Source of the DNA: an uncultured Gammaproteobacteria bacterium
GTDB lineage: Bacteria; Pseudomonadota; Gammaproteobacteria; SZUA-229
Direction: 5' to 3'
NCBI GenBank assembly: GCA_937998645.1
Contig: CALLCZ010000111.1
Coordinates: 1-34,698, forward strand
DNA: 34,698 nucleotides
Shown: in pieces, positions 1-7,731 of the stretch
Layout: the number at the start of each line of letters is the position of its first letter
Position numbering within the stretch: the stretch's first letter is position 1
Position numbers and translations under genes: made by a program
The notes under the pieces: generated by a model
Database searches by the model: none
The model's input: the letters and a program-made list of their open reading frames with translations, nothing else
Told to the model about the DNA's origin: nothing

Positions 1-32
1 GGATGGTAATATTGTGCCTGGCGGGGTAAAAA

Positions 33-82
33 TCAGGCTTTGCGCCGTTCGAATCGGAACAGCCCGATCAGACCGGAAAATT
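33..82 (-). pseudogene. Remnant of a PEP-CTERM-like sorting tail
   Basis: Reading the minus strand just after the stop codon of the DUF4156 gene, the frame continues as FSGLIGLFRFERRKA followed by a stop. This is a short hydrophobic stretch, an arginine-rich end and a stop, like the last part of PEP-CTERM or VPxPAAVWLFGSGL-type sorting signals. There is no VPEP or VPIPAA motif left and no coding body in front of it, so it can only be a decayed fragment or chance. It is listed because a clearer tail lies on the other side of the DUF4156 gene. Confidence 0.35.
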
Positions 83-83
83 T

Positions 84-395
84 CTATTCAGGAATCTCAC
101 ACTTATATGCGTCTGCGACAATAACAGTGGTTGCTACATTTGAATCGATATTAATCACCCGGATCGCATTCGCTCCCAATCTGGCCGCTTCATTCTGTAC
201 ATCATTCATTGCGCTTTCCGCGTCATGTGCCGTAGTCCATCCCATCGGCCCCGATCCGGTCACGAATCCGAGATACTCGCATTTGTAGTCGCTGTCATGA
301 TCGATCGTTCGAACGGCTTTACTTTCGTCGGTGGGTGTCGCAACACAGCCCAGTATTGTTAAAGCCAGGATAACGATCACAGATAATTTACGCAT
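84..395 (-). CDS. DUF4156-like lipoprotein
   Basis: A 103-residue exported lipoprotein. Residues 1-17 form a signal peptide (MRKLSVIVILALTILGC) with lipobox ILGC, so Cys17 should be lipidated. The mature part has the pattern of the DUF4156 family (Cys-x-x-x-Gly near residue 40, then an Ala-rich helix with NEAARLGAN and a final Tyr-Lys-Cys). This family of small enterobacterial-type envelope lipoproteins has no firm function. The gene starts 8 bases inside the end of the upstream PEP-CTERM-like remnant (ATGCGTAA overlap), so it may be read from the same transcript. Family call is by motif recognition; the role is unknown. Confidence 0.7.
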   Translation of the reverse strand: MRKLSVIVILALTILGCVATPTDESKAVRTIDHDSDYKCEYLGFVTGSGPMGWTTAHDAESAMNDVQNEAARLGANAIRVINIDSNVATTVIVADAYKCEIPE

Positions 396-579
396 TAGCC
401 CTTCTCCTTGCTACACCACTCAATCCAGGTAGGCCAGAACCGAAGAGACAGACTGCTGCGGGGATGGGAACTACTGAATAGGTAAAATCATCAAGAGTTA
501 TATTGCCATGAAGTATATGGCCAACTTGTATCTCAACGCAATAATAGGAATCAGGCTGCAATTTCCGGGAACGAATCAT
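388..579 (-). pseudogene. C-terminal remnant of a PEP-CTERM-type exported protein
   Basis: The 63-residue frame ends in VVPIPAAVCLFGSGLPGL, then SGVARRRANA and a stop. This closely resembles the proteobacterial sorting tail VPIPAAVWLFGSGLLGL plus a basic end, which directs exported proteins to an exosortase-type system. Trp has become Cys and one Leu a Pro, which would weaken the membrane segment. The preceding residues (HGNITLDDFTYS) look like the last beta strands of the usual secreted domain, but no signal peptide or full domain is present and the frame runs into the 3' end of the 83-residue gene. I read it as a truncated, decaying gene. It overlaps the DUF4156 gene start by 8 bases. Confidence 0.6.
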
Positions 580-599
580 CGGAAAACCCCGATTATTTA

Positions 600-851
600 C
601 TAAACAGCTTTCAGTGTGGGCTTGTTGCCGATCTTATCGACCAGTGCTTCATACAGCACTTCCAGTTCATCAAGATTGCGTGCCAGTGTGGCGACGTATT
701 CCGACCTGGTTGCATCATCGCATTGCTGGATATTATCGTTGATGAAGTATGTCATCGCCTTTGCGCCGTCCAGACGTTCATCAATGGCATCACGCATTTG
801 CAGCACAGTCAGGTCGGGGTTGATGCTGAAGTAGTTCATGCTATTCACCAT
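600..851 (-). CDS. Small hypothetical protein (83 aa)
   Basis: An 83-residue cytosolic, mostly helical acidic protein with no signal peptide. The N-terminal part reads YFSINPDLTVLQMRDAIDERL and then a helix ending in a DELEVLYEALVDKIG segment. The layout (short start, FSINPDL-type motif, two helices) recalls small pseudomonad-type proteins of the DUF3077 kind, but that is only a resemblance. Two starts are possible: ATG at 851 or the internal ATG four codons later at 839; neither has a convincing Shine-Dalgarno sequence. An opposite-strand frame across the same bases looks like a shadow. Function unknown. Confidence 0.5.
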   Translation of the reverse strand: MVNSMNYFSINPDLTVLQMRDAIDERLDGAKAMTYFINDNIQQCDDATRSEYVATLARNLDELEVLYEALVDKIGNKPTLKAV

Positions 852-1075
852 GTGTTGAGAACTGCATATACTACAACGGCACCCTGTAAATCCATTTACC
901 AGAATGCGCCATCTGCTTGATAGATTTCGTCTATCACTGACAAAACCACCTGGTGGCCAGAAAATACCAGTCTGCCCCCGATTATTTATTACCTCCAGAC
1001 AACACAGAAGGTCCAGGTGATGAACGAAAAGGACTGCCGAGCTACCGCGCTTGACCGGGGATGGTCAGGACGCAT

Positions 1076-1513
1076 TTATAACGGTGAACAAGTGCCGCCC
1101 TGAATTGTAGGTCTATTTCCCGTATCGTCTTTGCCGTCGAGATAGCCAACCAGGTACGAACTCAGGAAACGCAATGTTTCCAGGCTATAAACAAATCGAC
1201 CATAAAAGCCTTTACATACCTGGGCGTTTGCATATGTATATTCGTCGCCCTTCAGACAAATAAATCTCGGTTTTTTTTGACTCACTGGACTGACTGTTGC
1301 AGCAAATTCCGGGTATTCCTTGTCGTTTACTTTCACCAGAAACTTGACTCCAGCTTCAAATTTACCACCGTCCCATTTCCCTGTACTTTCGTTAAAGTCC
1401 AGCCCCCCTTCCACTTCCCCCGTGCACAGGTAGTTCTTTTGTTCCTTTTTAGCCAGGACCAAACCAGAACAAGCCAGCAGTAAGCAAAAAACCAGAAGTT
1501 TCTTCATCACCAT
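1076..1513 (-). CDS. Hypothetical exported protein (145 aa)
   Basis: The first 21 residues (MVMKKLLVFCLLLACSGLVLA) form a classical Sec signal peptide with an Ala cleavage site, so the mature protein of about 124 residues should be periplasmic. It holds four cysteines in the mature part (YLCTGEV, FICLKG, AQVCKGF, GGTCSPL), consistent with two disulfides. I recognise no family. Start is ATG 1513 or the third codon ATG 1507; the spacing of AAGAA favours the first. It lies downstream of the ompA-like gene but behind a strong terminator, so it is probably a separate unit. Confidence 0.55.
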   Translation of the reverse strand: MVMKKLLVFCLLLACSGLVLAKKEQKNYLCTGEVEGGLDFNESTGKWDGGKFEAGVKFLVKVNDKEYPEFAATVSPVSQKKPRFICLKGDEYTYANAQVCKGFYGRFVYSLETLRFLSSYLVGYLDGKDDTGNRPTIQGGTCSPL

Positions 1514-1587
1514 TTCTTAGCATAACTTTTACGTACTGGAACACGAAAATCGATAATTGTGAATATTCCGCCGCAAGAATACACGAA

Positions 1588-1617
1588 TAAAAAGGCCCGC
1601 GGGTGCGGGCCTTTTTA
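1588..1617. terminator. Rho-independent terminator (bidirectional)
   Basis: A GC-rich stem GGCCCGC (1594-1600), loop GGGT, and GCGGGCC (1605-1611) is flanked by an A run on the left and a T run on the right, so it can stop transcripts in either direction. It lies 27-50 bases downstream of the ompA-like gene (minus strand), its most likely user. Confidence 0.85.
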
Positions 1618-1637
1618 TTCTGCCGTGTCAGCAATGT

Positions 1638-2309
1638 CTACTCGATAATCTTCAGCTCAACACGACGGTTTTCCGCACGGCCATCACGGGTGCTGTTATC
1701 AGCGATCGGCTTTGACTCACCATAGCCTTTCGCAACCATGCGGTCTGCCGCTATGCCCTTGCCAATCATGTAATCGCGAACGCTGTTGGCACGTTGTTCT
1801 GACAGATACTGGTTGTATGATGCTTCACCCATGCTGTCAGAGTGTGCCTGAATTTCGATTCGAATCTGATCGTACTTGTTCATTGCATCGACTGCCCTGT
1901 CGAGTTCCTCACTTGATCCGGCGGTAAGCTCACTGGAGTTGGATTCGAATTGTACGTTCTTCAGTACAACGCTGACGATGGTACAACCCTCTGCATCTAC
2001 CGGCTTGTCGGCAGGTGAATCCGGGCACTTATCCATGTCATCGGTTACGCCATCACCGTCGCTGTCTACGGGTGCTGCAACCACAGGTGCAGCGGCGACC
2101 GGTGCTGGCTCGGCGACTGGCTTGGCTGCAGGCTTGTCACCACATTCTTCAATCGCATCTTCAGGTGTCCAGTTGATTGTGCGAACACACTTGCCAAAAC
2201 CACTGCGCACGATGTTTCCATTCTCATCTGTCCAGTAGGGACCATCATACGAAAATGCATTGAAAGAGACAGCCGCAAACAGGGCTAATATCAAGATCTT
2301 GAATTTCAT
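1638..2309 (-). CDS. OmpA-family envelope protein with TSP3 repeat
   Basis: A 223-residue outer-membrane-associated protein. Residues 1-20 are a signal peptide (MKFKILILALFAAVSFNAFS). A Pro/Ala-rich linker (about 59-81) leads into a calcium-binding thrombospondin type 3 repeat, DSDGDGVTDDMDKCPDSP (82-99). The C-terminal part (about 113-223) is an OmpA-like peptidoglycan-binding domain: FESNSSEL, the HSDSMGEASYNQYLSEQRA motif at 156-174, and GRAENRRVEL near the end, which supply the conserved Asp and Arg that bind diaminopimelate. It lacks an N-terminal beta-barrel, so it probably tethers or links the envelope rather than forming a pore. A good Shine-Dalgarno (GAGG) precedes the ATG, with a promoter and palindromes further upstream. 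Confidence 0.88.
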   Translation of the reverse strand: MKFKILILALFAAVSFNAFSYDGPYWTDENGNIVRSGFGKCVRTINWTPEDAIEECGDKPAAKPVAEPAPVAAAPVVAAPVDSDGDGVTDDMDKCPDSPADKPVDAEGCTIVSVVLKNVQFESNSSELTAGSSEELDRAVDAMNKYDQIRIEIQAHSDSMGEASYNQYLSEQRANSVRDYMIGKGIAADRMVAKGYGESKPIADNSTRDGRAENRRVELKIIE

Positions 2310-2378
2310 TTACTTATCCTCAAATATTATTTTCAATAAGGAGGGCCAGGCTGATTCCAGCCCTAAAAAAACCAGCGT

Positions 2379-2410
2379 ATTTTAACATATTAGCTAATAC
2401 GAATATTCGT
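2379..2410 (-). promoter_or_regulatory. Probable extended -10 promoter with adjacent palindromes, ompA-like gene
   Basis: On the minus strand TGTTAAAAT (2379-2387) is an extended -10 element about 70 bases upstream of the ompA-like start. Directly upstream lie two perfect palindromes, ATTAGCTAAT (2389-2398) and ACGAATATTCGT (2399-2410), covering the spacer and -35 region. No good -35 hexamer is seen, so an activator or repressor site is a reasonable inference. Confidence 0.45.
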
Positions 2411-2754
2411 CATTCGCTTCATAATATTTCCGGCAAATACGAACTGACTGCTGAAGGGAACGGATGCTGTGTACTGAGAGAACACCGGACGATTTATTCA
2501 TAGCTTTTCATACCCAAAACCGGATTCTCAACTCATGTCATCAGCTATTTTCCCGGGACATGGTTATTGCAATCTACGGCTTGTGCGGATCACCTACGAC
2601 TATCGCCCGACAAAAGCATTCACCTGTTCAAGCAAGGCAGAAAACCCGGGGGCATTACAAATTGGTTGGGTGATGCTGCGTACTCACTTAACATTGCACC
2701 TGTGTCTTCCATGGCTGGTAAAGTACTTCTGTTTAAAAGTTTCGGAGTAACTGC
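2411..2754. other. Intergenic region without a supportable gene
   Basis: This stretch between the ompA-like promoter and the pump operon contains only short overlapping frames of 60-70 codons in several phases, none with a recognisable motif or a ribosome site. The last bases (CGGAG, 7 nt before ATG 2755) form the Shine-Dalgarno of the pump operon. The pump promoter must lie here, but I cannot point to a convincing one. Confidence 0.5.
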
Positions 2755-4074
2755 ATGAATTTTTCCCGACTGATCCACTCGCGAAAGCTGATGATTCTTC
2801 CGCCCATTGCAATCGGGGTGCTGGTGCTGCTATTCATGGTGGCGGGGAAGCAGCCACCGGTGCAGGCAGAACGCGGTGAGCCGACGCGCACCGTGCGTGT
2901 TATAGAAGTGCCGCTTGTTGAACTGGCGCCGATGGCAGAGGGATACGGACAGGTACAGCCGGCACGCATCTGGGCTGCAGTAAGCCAGGTGGCCGGTCGT
3001 GTTACCTATATCCACCCAAAACTGAGGGATGGGGAAATCCTGCCCGAGGGTACGGAACTGGTGCATATCGACCCGAAAGATTACGAACTTGCCCATGCGC
3101 AGGCGCAGGCTGAACTGGCGGAACTCAATGCCCAGGAAAAAAACGCGCGCGCCTCGCTTGATATAGAAAAGCGCAACCTGACACTGGCTAAAAATGAACT
3201 CGAGCGTATCCAGAAGCTGGTGAACAAAGGCACTGCATCACAGAGCAAGGCCGACGAAACCGAACGTGCGATGCTGAGCTATAGTGCCTCGGTACAGAAC
3301 CTGCAGAACACGCTCGCCCTGGTGCCCTCACAACGCAGTGTGCTCGAGGCGAGGCTCGCACTGGCTGCGCGTGACCTGGAACACACCGTTATACATGCTC
3401 CCTATGACATGCGCGTGGCCAGTCTCAAGGTTGAAGCCGATCAGTATGTCCCCGTGGGTCAGAACCTGTTCGAAGGCGACGCGGTGGACCGGGTGGAGAT
3501 CAAGGCGCAGGTGGCAATGTCATCACTGCGGCGCCTGTTTATCGGCCGCCAGGGCATGCAGCTCAATATTCAACGGATCAGCGAAGAGTTTGCAGAAATG
3601 ATCGCGCTGGACCCGGTTGTCAGGCTCGACCTGGGCAACCATGTGGCGGAATGGGAGGCCGAGTTCGTGCGTTTCAGTGATACCGTGGACCCGGAAACAC
3701 GCACCATGGGCGTGGTTGTCGCAGTCGATGATCCCTTCGACAAGGTCATACCCGGTTACAAACCGCCGCTTTCCAAGGGCATGTTCGTCAACGTCGTACT
3801 GAGCGGAAAACAATCGATGCAGCGCGTGCTGGTGCCGCGTTCGGCAGTACGCGCCAATACCGTGTACGTGGTCGATGAGAATAACCGGCTGCGACGCCGG
3901 CCTGTCAAGATACTGTTTTCCCAGGACGACATCAGCGTGATTGACGAAGGCCTTGAGCCCGGTGAACGCGTCGTGGTATCCGACCTGGTGCCGGCAGTGG
4001 ACGGTATGTTATTGCAGGTCCAGCTTGATGAAGATCTCAACCAGTCGCTCATTGCTCACGGACAGGATTCATGA
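2755..4074 (+). CDS. RND efflux periplasmic adaptor (membrane fusion protein)
   Basis: A 439-residue adaptor of the HlyD/AcrA type that links an inner-membrane RND pump to an outer-membrane channel. It has an N-terminal membrane segment (about 13-30), a biotinyl-lipoyl-like half (GRVTYIHPKLRDGEILPEG, about 82-100), a coiled-coil hairpin rich in Ala/Glu/Lys (about 115-205), the second lipoyl half (HAPYDMRVASLKVEADQYV) and beta-barrel domains, ending with a membrane-proximal domain (about 350-430). CGGAG lies 7 bases before the ATG. Its last codons overlap the pump gene by ATGA, so the two are translationally coupled. The substrate cannot be told from sequence. No TolC-type gene follows in this window. 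Confidence 0.88.
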   Translation: MNFSRLIHSRKLMILPPIAIGVLVLLFMVAGKQPPVQAERGEPTRTVRVIEVPLVELAPMAEGYGQVQPARIWAAVSQVAGRVTYIHPKLRDGEILPEGTELVHIDPKDYELAHAQAQAELAELNAQEKNARASLDIEKRNLTLAKNELERIQKLVNKGTASQSKADETERAMLSYSASVQNLQNTLALVPSQRSVLEARLALAARDLEHTVIHAPYDMRVASLKVEADQYVPVGQNLFEGDAVDRVEIKAQVAMSSLRRLFIGRQGMQLNIQRISEEFAEMIALDPVVRLDLGNHVAEWEAEFVRFSDTVDPETRTMGVVVAVDDPFDKVIPGYKPPLSKGMFVNVVLSGKQSMQRVLVPRSAVRANTVYVVDENNRLRRRPVKILFSQDDISVIDEGLEPGERVVVSDLVPAVDGMLLQVQLDEDLNQSLIAHGQDS

Positions 4075-7000
4075 TCGCCTGGTTTGCCCGTCACCAGACT
4101 GCAGCCAACCTGCTGATGGCTGCGATCATGCTGCTTGGCCTGGTTGCCCTGCCAGGCCTGCAGCGTGAAACCCTGCCCGAAATCAAGAGTGACACCGTAC
4201 AGATTCGCGTTATTTACCGCGGCGCCACCCCGGACGAGGTAGAGGATGCCATATGCCGTCGCCTCGAAGACGTACTGGAGAGCATTAGCGACCTGGATGA
4301 AATGCGCTGTGAAGCACGCGAGGGTGTGGGCACGGCCACCGCCGTCATGCGCGAAGGTTCGCAGATGACGCGCTTTCTGGATGACGTCAAAACCGGGGTC
4401 GATGCCATTGATGACTTCCCGGATCAAACCGAACCGCCGGTCGTCGAGGAACTGAACCGTACCGATGCGGTGGTATCCGTGGCCGTGACAGGACCCGAAG
4501 ACCCGGTTGCACTGAAGGCCTACGCCGAGGACCTGAAAGACAGGCTGATGGCCGAGACCGAGGTTGCCGAGGTTAATGTAAGCGGTTTTTCAGATCATCA
4601 TATACGCATCGAGATACCCGCGTGGCGTATGCGCATGTACGGACTGTCTGCGGCGGATATCGCCAGTGCGGTCAATCGCCAGAGTGTCAGCAGCCCGGCC
4701 GGACGTCTCGAAGGCCCGGATGAGGACCTGTTGCTGCGCTTTGATGATCAGCGCAAGACAGCAGAGTCGTTCCATGACCTGGTGGTGATCTCGGGTAGCA
4801 CGGGTGCGGCGATCAGGCTGGGCGAGATCGCCTCGATCACCGATCGTTTTGACCGCGACGAGGAGAAGAGCCTGTTCAACGGCAGGCGGGCAGCCTTGCT
4901 GAATATCACCAAGACACGCGCCCAGGACATCCTCAGCGTGCTGGCCTCGGTCAATACGTTTATCGAGGCCGAGCGAGCCAGGGCACCTCAGGGCATTTAT
5001 CTGTACATGACCCAGGATCGTGCATCTATTGTGCAGGACCGCCTCGACATGTTGTTGCGAAACGGCCTGCAGGGACTGGTGCTGGTGTTCCTGGTTTTAT
5101 GGCTGTTTTTCGGCACCCGTTACAGCTTCTGGGTGACCATGGGACTGCCGGTCTCATTCCTCGGCGCCCTGTTTGTGCTGCCGATCGTGGGAATCACCAT
5201 CAATATGATCTCCATGGTCGGCCTGCTGATCGGTGTCGGCCTGCTGATGGATGATGCCATCGTCATCGCCGAGAACATCGCGGCGCGCATGGCACGTGGG
5301 GATACACCGATGCACGCGGCGATTGAAGGCGTCAAGCAGGTATGGCCCGGCATCATGTCTTCTTTCGCCACCACGCTGCTGGTGTTCGGTTCGCTTGCCT
5401 TTATCACCGGCACCATCGGGCAGATTCTGCGCATCATGCCGGTGGTACTGATCATCGTGATTTCCGTCAGCCTGCTCGAGGCTTTCTGGATTCTGCCGCA
5501 TCACCTGAGTCATTCCCTGGCGCACATGAAAAAACAGGCGCCGTCACGCTTTCGCCAGGGGTTTGATCATGCATTCGACAGGCTGCGTGACCGATTCTTC
5601 AGTCCGCTGCTGGACCGCGCGGTGGACTACCGCTATTTCACCCTCGGCCTGATCATTATGCTGCTGATGTTCGCCGTCGCCATTCCTGCGGGAGGCAAGC
5701 TCAAGTTCGTCGGCTTCCCGGATATCGAAGGTGATGTGGTCGAGGCGCGCATCCTGTTACCCCAGGGCACACCACTGGCGCGCACCGAGATGGTGGTGGC
5801 CGCAATGGAGCAGGCATTGGCACGCGTCAACGAGCAGTTCAAGCCGCGCCAGCCGGATGGACAGGATCTGGTGCGTAATGTCTCGGTGATGTATGGCGAG
5901 AATCCAGACGCTTTTGAAAGCGGGCCACATGTCGCCAGGGTGGTGGCCGACCTGTTGAGCGCCGAGGAGCGCGATGCACCCCTGGATGCGTTCCGTAATG
6001 CCTGGCGCCGGGAGACCGGGGAACTGGCGGATGTCATTTCGATCAAGTTTACAGAACCGGTGATTGGCCCCGGCGGGCGGCCCATCGATTTGCGCCTGCT
6101 GGGCTACGATTTGCACCGGCTCAAGCTGGCGTCCAATGAATTACAGGACTGGCTGAACCGTTTTGCCGGTGTACACGACCTGAGCGATGATCTGCGTCCC
6201 GGTAAACGCGAGTTCCGCCTGAAACTCAAGCCCGGGGCCGGCGTGCTGGGCCTGGATGCGAGGGCCGTCGCAGACCAGGTGCGTGGCGCCTTTCAGGGCG
6301 TCAAGGTCGATGAATTCCCGGTTGGTGCCGAGACCTACGAGGTGAACCTGCGGGTTGCTGCCAGTGACAGGCTGGGGCCGGAAGACCTGGAGAACTTCAC
6401 CGTGATGGGACGTAACGGTGCGCTGGTGCCTTTGCTGGTGGTGGCTGATGTCACACAAGTGCGTGGCTGGGCTCGAATTCACCGGGTCAATGGCCGGCGC
6501 GCGGTCACCGTGCAGGGTGATGTCGATCGCGAAGTTGCAAATGCCCAGGAGCTGCTGGGCATGGCCAGGAGCGAATTCATCCCCGGCCTGCTCGAGCGTT
6601 ACCCTGACCTGAGTTTCGATGTACAGGGTGAGAGCAAGGAGTCAGCCGAAACCGGGCAGTCCATTGTGCGCAATGTACTGCTGGGCCTGATCGGCGTATA
6701 CATGCTGCTGGCGCTGCAATTCAGGGGGTACCTGGCACCACTGACGGTCATGGTGGTGATTCCCACTGCGCTGATTGGTGTAGTTATCGGGCACCTGTTG
6801 ATGGGACTGGACCTGACCATGCCCAGCATCGTCGGCATGGCTTCCCTGTTCGGCGTCGTTGTCAATGATTCCATCCTGCTGGTTGTATTTATCCGCGGCG
6901 AGAGGAACAAAGGCGCGTCTGTCACCGATGCTGCCAAGCATGCAGGCCGGGCACGTTTCCGCCCTATCCTGCTTACTTCCATCACCACGGTCGCGGGACT

Positions 7001-7205
7001 GATGCCACTATTGCTGGAAAAAAGCCTGCAGGCGCAGATCCTGATTCCGCTTGCGACCAGTCTCGCGTTCGGCCTTGCCACGGCCACGATAGCAGCGCTG
7101 TTCCTGGTGCCGGCAGTCTATACCATTCTCGATGACCTGGGCTGGCTGGGTGCGCTGGACCAGGAGCCTGATGAATTCGAGGATTCTGTTACGCAGGAGC
7201 ACTGA
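4071..7205 (+). CDS. RND-family efflux pump, inner-membrane permease
   Basis: A 1044-residue proton-driven RND transporter, the normal length for the AcrB/HAE-1-like superfamily. It shows two six-helix bundles with large periplasmic loops: a first transmembrane segment near residues 10-30, the block GVGLLMDDAIVIAENIAARM (about 385-405) with the tandem Asp of TM4 used in proton relay, and the second-half equivalent GVVVNDSILLVVFIRGER (about 925-942). The first loop holds the porter pattern EVEDAICRRLED, common in pumps described as MdtB/MexF-like or of unknown substrate. It overlaps the adaptor gene by 4 bases and ends 26 bases before a class 2 repeat. A third component is presumably encoded elsewhere. 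Confidence 0.92.
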   Translation: MIAWFARHQTAANLLMAAIMLLGLVALPGLQRETLPEIKSDTVQIRVIYRGATPDEVEDAICRRLEDVLESISDLDEMRCEAREGVGTATAVMREGSQMTRFLDDVKTGVDAIDDFPDQTEPPVVEELNRTDAVVSVAVTGPEDPVALKAYAEDLKDRLMAETEVAEVNVSGFSDHHIRIEIPAWRMRMYGLSAADIASAVNRQSVSSPAGRLEGPDEDLLLRFDDQRKTAESFHDLVVISGSTGAAIRLGEIASITDRFDRDEEKSLFNGRRAALLNITKTRAQDILSVLASVNTFIEAERARAPQGIYLYMTQDRASIVQDRLDMLLRNGLQGLVLVFLVLWLFFGTRYSFWVTMGLPVSFLGALFVLPIVGITINMISMVGLLIGVGLLMDDAIVIAENIAARMARGDTPMHAAIEGVKQVWPGIMSSFATTLLVFGSLAFITGTIGQILRIMPVVLIIVISVSLLEAFWILPHHLSHSLAHMKKQAPSRFRQGFDHAFDRLRDRFFSPLLDRAVDYRYFTLGLIIMLLMFAVAIPAGGKLKFVGFPDIEGDVVEARILLPQGTPLARTEMVVAAMEQALARVNEQFKPRQPDGQDLVRNVSVMYGENPDAFESGPHVARVVADLLSAEERDAPLDAFRNAWRRETGELADVISIKFTEPVIGPGGRPIDLRLLGYDLHRLKLASNELQDWLNRFAGVHDLSDDLRPGKREFRLKLKPGAGVLGLDARAVADQVRGAFQGVKVDEFPVGAETYEVNLRVAASDRLGPEDLENFTVMGRNGALVPLLVVADVTQVRGWARIHRVNGRRAVTVQGDVDREVANAQELLGMARSEFIPGLLERYPDLSFDVQGESKESAETGQSIVRNVLLGLIGVYMLLALQFRGYLAPLTVMVVIPTALIGVVIGHLLMGLDLTMPSIVGMASLFGVVVNDSILLVVFIRGERNKGASVTDAAKHAGRARFRPILLTSITTVAGLMPLLLEKSLQAQILIPLATSLAFGLATATIAALFLVPAVYTILDDLGWLGALDQEPDEFEDSVTQEH

Positions 7206-7230
7206 GCATGCTGCTGGTTTAAATCCTGTT

Positions 7231-7480
7231 TTCTCGCAGAGGCGCGGAGAGCGCAGAGATTAATACTTGTTTTAGTCTTTTGATCTGGACGTAGGAGCGG
7301 CTTTAGCCGCGAATGAATCTGGCGTTAAATATATACAATTCGCGGCTAAAGCCGCTCCTGCCTCATCTTAGAGCCTCTGTGGCAAGCATTTGATGACACA
7401 GGCTCGATTCGGGAAAGAGCCAGGATACTGTATTTACAAAGAATACATGTTATCTCTGCGCTCCCTGCGCCTCTGCGAGA
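7231..7480. repeat. Composite palindromic repeat, class 2 with inner hairpin
   Basis: Outer inverted arms TTCTCGCAGAGGCGCGGAGA (7231-7250, continuing to 7259) and CTCTGCGCTCCCTGCGCCTC (7454-7473, continuing to 7480) enclose an inner pair GTAGGAGCGGCTTTAGCCGC (from 7291) and ATTCGCGGCTAAAGCCGCTC (7338-7357). A conserved right flank with CGAAAATCGACAAC (7527-7540) is shared with the copies at 13.4 and 14.3 kb, so the full unit may run to about 7558. It starts 26 bases after the RND stop codon and contains no coding sequence. Confidence 0.85.
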
Positions 7481-7615
7481 TAGCATGATGTCAAACCTTA
7501 AACACATGCAGGTTTTCCGGCCATACGAAAATCGACAACAACTGTCAGCTCAGGCCCAAGCTACTATCACTAATATACTAGCGTCGCACCAGGCTCTCCT
7601 GCAAAAAATCCTGGG

Positions 7616-7651
7616 CAAAAAAAACCCGCCGGCGTTGCACCTGGCGGGTGT
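7616..7651 (-). terminator. Rho-independent terminator of the DUF5666-type gene
   Basis: Read on the minus strand, ACCCGCC (7643-7649) pairs with GGCGGGT (7624-7630) across a 12-base loop, and a run of eight T follows. It lies about 80 bases beyond the stop of the minus-strand lipoprotein gene. Confidence 0.8.
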
Positions 7652-7731
7652 TAATGAGCATCACCTAGCTCATCAATCAATGCATGGCTTCAATCAAGCG
7701 CGTGCCGTGATGAAGCCATGCCATATTGTGC

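Noticed and set aside
1020..1101. 27-codon plus-strand frame beginning MNEKDCRATALDRGW with AGGTCCAGGTG before it
   Set aside because: Too short and overlaps the 3' end of the opposite-strand exported-protein gene; no family recognised.
1533..1562. CGAAAATCGATAATTGTGA as a further copy of the class 2 right flank
   Set aside because: Match is short and no class 2 arm lies next to it, so it may be chance.
2464..2758. Three overlapping plus-strand frames of 60-70 codons before the pump operon
   Set aside because: They lie in different phases, share no motif, lack ribosome sites and overlap each other; more likely non-coding.
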